A program made the position numbers and the translations under genes. Below, one piece after another: positions 60,622-64,000 of a stretch of 64,000 nt of DNA. The notes beneath the pieces were generated by a model. That model did no database searches. It saw nothing but the letters and a program-made list of their open reading frames with translations, and was not told the DNA's origin. How positions within the stretch are numbered: the first letter of the stretch is position 1; the number at the start of each line of letters is the position of its first letter. The stretch comes from G965220305 sp965220305 (GTDB taxonomy: Bacteria > Chloroflexota > Dehalococcoidia > Lucifugimonadales > UBA3495). The stretch lies in assembly GCA_965220305.1 (NCBI GenBank), contig OZ244817.1, positions 2,232,001-2,296,000 of the forward strand, read 5' to 3'.

Positions 60622-61536
60622 ATGGAGCGTATCTCGACTGAAAATTTGAAAGAGATTCTAGCCCGCCACGAGCTATGGCGGCGGGGCCGGGAGGGTGGCG
60701 TCCGCGCCGACTTCTAGGAGAAGGACCTGGACGGGTGTGCATTGAACGCCGCCAACCTGCGGGAGTGCACCCTGGGGCGGGCCAGCCTGTCCCGGGCGCA
60801 GCTGGCCGAAGCCGACCTGCGGGGCGCCTATCTAGGAGAGGCGGTCCTGAGGGGGGTGAACCTCCAGGGTACGGACCTGCGGGACGCCAATCTGACTGAC
60901 ACTGACTTGTATGGCGCCGACCTACGGGGCGCGGACCTGAGAAGGGCTAACCTGCGGGGCGCCAACCTGTCCCAGAGCCACATCGACAATGTGGACCTGC
61001 GTGGAGTGGACTTGCGGCGGGTCAACCTGGGAGGAGTTACCGGCCTGGCCAAGGCGGCGCTGTTCCGGGTCAAATTGGCCGGGGCGCTGCTGAAGGGAGC
61101 CGACCTGGCGGGCGCGCAGCTCATGGGAGCGAACCTGCAGGGGGCGAGCTTGGAAGGTGCAGACCTCCAGGGGGCGGACCTGACCAAGGCCAACTTGCAG
61201 AAGGCACTGCAGAAGGCACTGATGAGAGGCGAATTTGCGGGGGCCATCCTGGTGCATGCCAAGGTGGAACGAATCCAGGCTATGGGGGCCGACCTGACCG
61301 GCGCCGAACTTCGAGGCTGCAACCTGATCGGGGCCAGGTTGGAAGGATCTGTCCTGGAGGGAGCAGACATGGTGGGAATAATCACCAGCGGGAGGCGGGA
61401 CGAGGATTTGACCAACCTGCTGACATCTTGGCCCGGGGAGGCATCCTGCTGGACTCGGAGGACTTGGTATGAACCAATGCGCAACCCTTATCCCTCGGAA
61501 CCTCGGTTAAAACAAAGGAGGACTCAACATTTTTAA
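60622..61536 (+). pseudogene. Pentapeptide-repeat protein gene interrupted by an in-frame TAG
   Basis: The N-terminus MERISTENLKEILARHELWR, RGREGGVRADF is typical of the family, then TAG at 60715-60717 interrupts and the same frame continues EKDLDGCALNAANLRECTL and long A(D/N)LxxADL-type repeats to about 61400. About 30 pentapeptides are visible, forming a right-handed beta helix. A restart at TTG 60742 is possible. The C-terminal about 40 residues are not repetitive. Function unknown; some pentapeptide proteins mimic DNA or protect gyrase. Confidence 0.75.
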
Positions 61537-61558
61537 TCCGTTTTCAAAATTGCTAATA

Positions 61559-61890
61559 CTACAGTCGTAGATATTGGCTGAGGTGTTTCAGGCGGCGCTG
61601 GTAGTGGCAGTGGCGGGCCCTGGCTTGGTGGCGCCGTCTCCAACGGGACCATGCCAGCGCCGATTTGTTCGAGAGAACAGGCTGCCAGATCAACCGGTAG
61701 AGCAGCCGGCGTATCTCGGGAATCGTCAACGGTATCAGGGATTCATCCCACCCTGGCTCTCCCCTTTTTTGCCGTTGAAACAGGCGTTGGCCTGTTGCCG
61801 GACCACCGCCAGATAGGCATGGGCCAGCATCGCCAGGGTGATGTGCCGGTGCCAGCCCTCCCATTTCCGCACTTCATACTGGTCCAACCC
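61559..61890 (-). pseudogene. Transposase C-terminal remnant (IS701-like)
   Basis: On the minus strand two frames together give LDQYEVRKWEGWHRHITLAM, LAHAYLAVVRQQAN, LIPLTIPEIRRLLYRLIWQ and AWSRWRRRHQARARHCHYQRR, typical of the C-terminus of IS701/IS4-type transposases. A frameshift lies in the AAAAAAGGGG run near 61768. The N-terminal two-thirds is absent. It abuts the truncated ATPase gene. Confidence 0.75.
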
Positions 61891-61893
61891 TAC

Positions 61894-62118
61894 CTATCCC
61901 TTGGCTTCCTCTCCTTGGTCTTCGACTTGCCCTTCTCTTCTCCTAGCCAGGTAGGTCCCAAAAGGCAACGTGACCTTGACGTGCTCAGCATCAGCGTCAT
62001 AAGCATTAGCGATGAGTTCCGCGAGGACGGCCGAAACCCTGTCATACATCTGGATACCCAGCTTGTCGATGGTCAGCCGGGAAATCCGCATGGTGTATTT
62101 TTCGTCTGTGGCCTGCAT
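61894..62118 (-). pseudogene. GHKL ATPase N-terminal fragment, truncated at the transposase remnant
   Basis: 74 residues: RISRLTIDKLGIQMYDRVSA then VLAELIANAYDADAEHVKVT, the N-box (ELIANAYDADA) of HSP90/MORC-like ATPases. The protein ends in unrelated charged residues right where the transposase remnant begins, so the remaining domains are lost. Such ATPases occur in restriction and defence loci. Confidence 0.75.
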
Positions 62119-62127
62119 TACTATCCC

Positions 62128-62697
62128 TCAATTTTGGGGTAGGAGGAGGCAGAAGGATAAGTCCCTGCTCGCCCCCATGTCCAGCAAGTTCTGGTTGGCA
62201 CGGCTGTCCAGCGTTAGCAGCCGCTTTCCATCAGCAGCAAGTCGGTGGGCAAACGCTTCGGTCTTCCCTCCGGGAGCAGCATGGGCTATGAAGACTTTGG
62301 CGGCCAGAGAAGCTATCAATTCGTTGCGCCGATCCGCAGTATCCGTCGTTGGGCGCCGTTGGTGCGGTGGGAAAGGAGACAGGACCAACAGCCGTTCTTC
62401 TTCCAACGCAGAGCGCCAATCGGACGGTATCCGCATATTCTCTATACTGCGGGCCGGGCAGATGACCACGGGCTGATTTCCCCGTAGCAGCAGGCGCAGA
62501 CACTCCTTCTCCAGCGGAGTTTGAAACCCGCCGATGACTGGCGTCCCGGCGTCCCGCATGGCCCGCGCTAGGTCATAAGTCTTGAGGATGAGGTCGCCGG
62601 GGCAACGCACGGAGCAAAACAGGGCAGTCAGCGTCTCCTCTATGAGCCGCAGATTCCCTAATGTCTCGGTTGTTGGCGGTAGCCGGTCAAGAATCAT
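62128..62697 (-). CDS. DprA/Rossmann-like DNA-processing-family protein
   Basis: 189 residues. The C-terminal VFIAHAAPGGKTEAFAHRLA and ANQNLLDMGA match the DprA/Smf Rossmann fold (GxxTEA...NLL), with VVICPARSIENMRIPSDWRS upstream. Much smaller than full DprA (which has about 300 residues), so it resembles the stand-alone DprA-like genes of mobile elements. No strong ribosome site precedes ATG 62697. Confidence 0.65.
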   Translation of the reverse strand: MILDRLPPTTETLGNLRLIEETLTALFCSVRCPGDLILKTYDLARAMRDAGTPVIGGFQTPLEKECLRLLLRGNQPVVICPARSIENMRIPSDWRSALEEERLLVLSPFPPHQRRPTTDTADRRNELIASLAAKVFIAHAAPGGKTEAFAHRLAADGKRLLTLDSRANQNLLDMGASRDLSFCLLLPQN

Positions 62698-62721
62698 AGT
62701 TGTACAAACAACCTTTGGCGT

Positions 62722-62991
62722 CTATCCGATGCTCGAATCGTCCCACGCTACTTCGGCAGCCAAATACTCGTGCTGCACGAGTCTCACAAGTAGTTCCCCA
62801 CGGGTTTGAAATACAGCGAAGCGATATACGCCAGGTTGAACTTCGACCCATCCCCCGGGCTGCAAGTCGCTGCCTACCATGCGCTGCATCATCCTACTGC
62901 CCATTTCCGGCCAAAGCAGATCATCTGGCAAATCCTCAAATACGTCCCTCTGCTGGTCTGCAGGCGTCCGCATAAATCGGCCCGCTTCCAA
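62722..62991 (-). CDS. Hypothetical protein
   Basis: 89 residues (from a TTG; ATG 62973 gives 83). VGSDLQPGGWVEVQPGVYRF looks like a small beta-strand domain. It lies 6 bp after the antitoxin-like gene and 24 bp before the DprA-like gene on the same strand, so the three could be one operon. No family recognised. Confidence 0.5.
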   Translation of the reverse strand: MEAGRFMRTPADQQRDVFEDLPDDLLWPEMGSRMMQRMVGSDLQPGGWVEVQPGVYRFAVFQTRGELLVRLVQHEYLAAEVAWDDSSIG

Positions 62992-62997
62992 GTGGCG

Positions 62998-63231
62998 TCA
63001 GCGCTCCCACGACTTGCGCTCACTCTGGATATAAGAGTCCGCCTCGTCGGCGGTCTTGAAAAGGCGTCGTCCCGGTGCCTCGGCGAGGATGTCCAGCGCC
63101 GACCGGCGCGGCGTTGGCGCTGAAGGCGTCACTACCACATCGACCGTCTCCCCTTCGCGCAGGTCTTGGTCCACGATTTCGATTTTGCCGCCGGGCAGTA
63201 CTGTTGTCTTAAGGTGCAACTCCTGGTACAT
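62998..63231 (-). CDS. Antitoxin-like small protein
   Basis: 77 residues: LKTTVLPGGKIEIVDQDLRE, then GETVDVVVTP and SALDILAEAPGRRLFKTADE, ending YIQSERKSWER. This layout (a short beta-strand DNA-binding-like N-terminus plus a helix ending in E/R) matches antitoxins paired with PIN toxins. ATG 63231 follows AGGAGA. The partner immediately downstream is the hypothetical at 62722, not a recognisable PIN toxin. Confidence 0.65.
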   Translation of the reverse strand: MYQELHLKTTVLPGGKIEIVDQDLREGETVDVVVTPSAPTPRRSALDILAEAPGRRLFKTADEADSYIQSERKSWER

Positions 63232-63238
63232 GTCTCTC

Positions 63239-63802
63239 CTACGCCTCATTCACAAAGCTAGCTTGAGAGTCCAGCTTCAGCCAACTGTTAAGCCTTTTGA
63301 TAAGCCATCGGGCCATAGGGGCCCCGACAATCAATGTTTGGGCGATTGCGACAATGAGAAAAGTAACCAATAGCAAATACTGCATAGTATCTGGACTAAA
63401 TGGCACAAAGACCGGCACTGTGGTGGAACCACCAATGGTAGTAGCATAACGCTGAATTGTTGCCTCCAAGGCAAAAAGCATTCCTAGCAACACGCCGAAA
63501 TAAAACCCGACAACGATTAAGACATAAACTAAGTGTCCTAATACCCATCCAAGCGCTTGCCAGAGTGTTAGCGATTTCCACGGATTATTCTCTGCGGTAG
63601 CCTGCCACCATGCAGAGAAACTGGCGTAAGCACCTAACAACAAGGAACAGAGGAACCACATATCTACAAGGTCGCTTGTGATAAATGGTGTTTTGGGGTC
63701 CCAATTGTAAGTGTGACGAAAGGCACTCACAGCCAGCACTATCCAAATAACGATCCAACTCCTGAAAAAGAAGCGCGCAACTCCTTGCCCGTTATCTTTC
63801 AT
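63239..63802 (-). CDS. Membrane protein of unknown function
   Basis: 187 residues with four hydrophobic segments (SWIVIWIVLAVSAF, MWFLCSLLLGAYASFSAW, LVYVLIVVGFYFGVLLGML, LLLVTFLIVAIAQTLIVG). No domain recognised. Lower GC than its neighbours. It ends 7 bp before the antitoxin-like gene. Confidence 0.65.
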   Translation of the reverse strand: MKDNGQGVARFFFRSWIVIWIVLAVSAFRHTYNWDPKTPFITSDLVDMWFLCSLLLGAYASFSAWWQATAENNPWKSLTLWQALGWVLGHLVYVLIVVGFYFGVLLGMLFALEATIQRYATTIGGSTTVPVFVPFSPDTMQYLLLVTFLIVAIAQTLIVGAPMARWLIKRLNSWLKLDSQASFVNEA

Positions 63803-63876
63803 TGCTCTATATCCCGCTTGTTAGTTGGGTGCTTATCTTCTTCCGGTATCCGCAAGCCCGTTCCCCGAGGTACCCA

Positions 63877-64000
63877 TCACCCCTCCCGCCCCATGCGGTA
63901 CTTGATGTCGTAGTTGATGATGAAGTCCAACTCCTCCTCGGTGAAGCCGTAGTGCTTGGCCAGCACCCGGTCTATTTCGTCGATGATGGGCTTGGCAAGT
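63877..64000 (-). CDS. DNA methyltransferase C-terminus (partial at window edge)
   Basis: 40 codons: LAKPIIDEIDRVLAKHYGFT, EEELDFIINYDIKYRMGREG then stop. This tail is typical of large N6-adenine DNA methylases of Eco57I/type II or related restriction loci. The rest lies beyond the window, so the enzyme type is not settled. Confidence 0.7.
   Translation of the reverse strand, partial: LAKPIIDEIDRVLAKHYGFTEEELDFIINYDIKYRMGREG

Noticed and set aside
1..64000. CRISPR array
   Set aside because: No run of regularly spaced direct repeats with unique spacers exists; the repeats seen are palindromic or MITE-like and dispersed.

Overview
The window is a gene-dense, GC-rich bacterial chromosome segment. 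It carries a complete replication-initiation neighbourhood (dnaA, a DnaA-box cluster, obgE-nadD, and separately rplI-dnaB-dnaD-like-dnaC-like), ribosomal proteins bL9 and bL25, and arginine biosynthesis genes. A F420-type PPOX flavoprotein, many stand-alone catabolic enzymes (cyclase, hydantoinase, COG3618 amidohydrolase, a lone molybdenum hydroxylase large subunit) and many dispersed palindromic repeats fit best with a Chloroflexota genome of the Dehalococcoidia/SAR202 type. That assignment is inferred from gene content and style, not from a phylogenetic marker.

Layout. 1-8.1 kb: argJ end, argB, then cyclase, hydantoinase, methyltransferase, amidohydrolase and DUF1989 genes. 8.4-10.7 kb: a solitary xanthine/CO-dehydrogenase-like large subunit. 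11.4-14 kb: a Zn-ribbon/PH-like protein, and a PPK2-Nudix operon. 14.2-18.2 kb: two BrnT/BrnA toxin-antitoxin modules flanking an A-type Fe-S carrier and a YgfZ-like protein; in the second module the antitoxin is fused in frame to a complete orotate phosphoribosyltransferase (PyrE). 18.3-23.5 kb: nadD, obgE, a candidate oriC, a three-gene zinc-finger/DUF4258 toxin-antitoxin-like operon and dnaA. 24-35 kb: lipoproteins, a frameshifted MFS transporter, a DarTG module whose toxin is frameshifted at a G6 run, an aminotransferase, an aldo/keto reductase, a PPOX protein and a broken lipoprotein-amidohydrolase. 36-39.6 kb: ThuA-like and TenA proteins, and a SfiI-like restriction-modification pair. 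39.7-43.7 kb: rplI-dnaB-dnaD-like and a helicase loader with two tandem AAA+ domains. 43.9-55.7 kb: CPA2 antiporter, OsmC, RidA, PIN-TRAM protein, bL25, DUF3800, a phnDCEE phosphonate/phosphite-type transporter and a NYN nuclease.

From 56.3 kb to the end the sequence looks like a decayed genomic island. It starts at a tRNA-Ser(GGA) with a P4-type integrase remnant just downstream. Then come a GIY-YIG remnant, an ankyrin gene and a pentapeptide-repeat gene each broken by an in-frame stop, a transposase remnant abutting a truncated GHKL ATPase, a DprA-like protein, an antitoxin-like protein, and the C-terminus of a DNA methylase at the window edge.

Two repeat classes run through the intergenic spaces: a 20-bp REP-like palindrome (12 copies located) and a MITE-like family (five elements of 124-226 bp) with terminal inverted repeats beginning CAGG. 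Three of the MITEs still carry exact 9-10 bp target duplications. Several genes are broken at G-runs, which may be biological or may be assembly/sequencing error.
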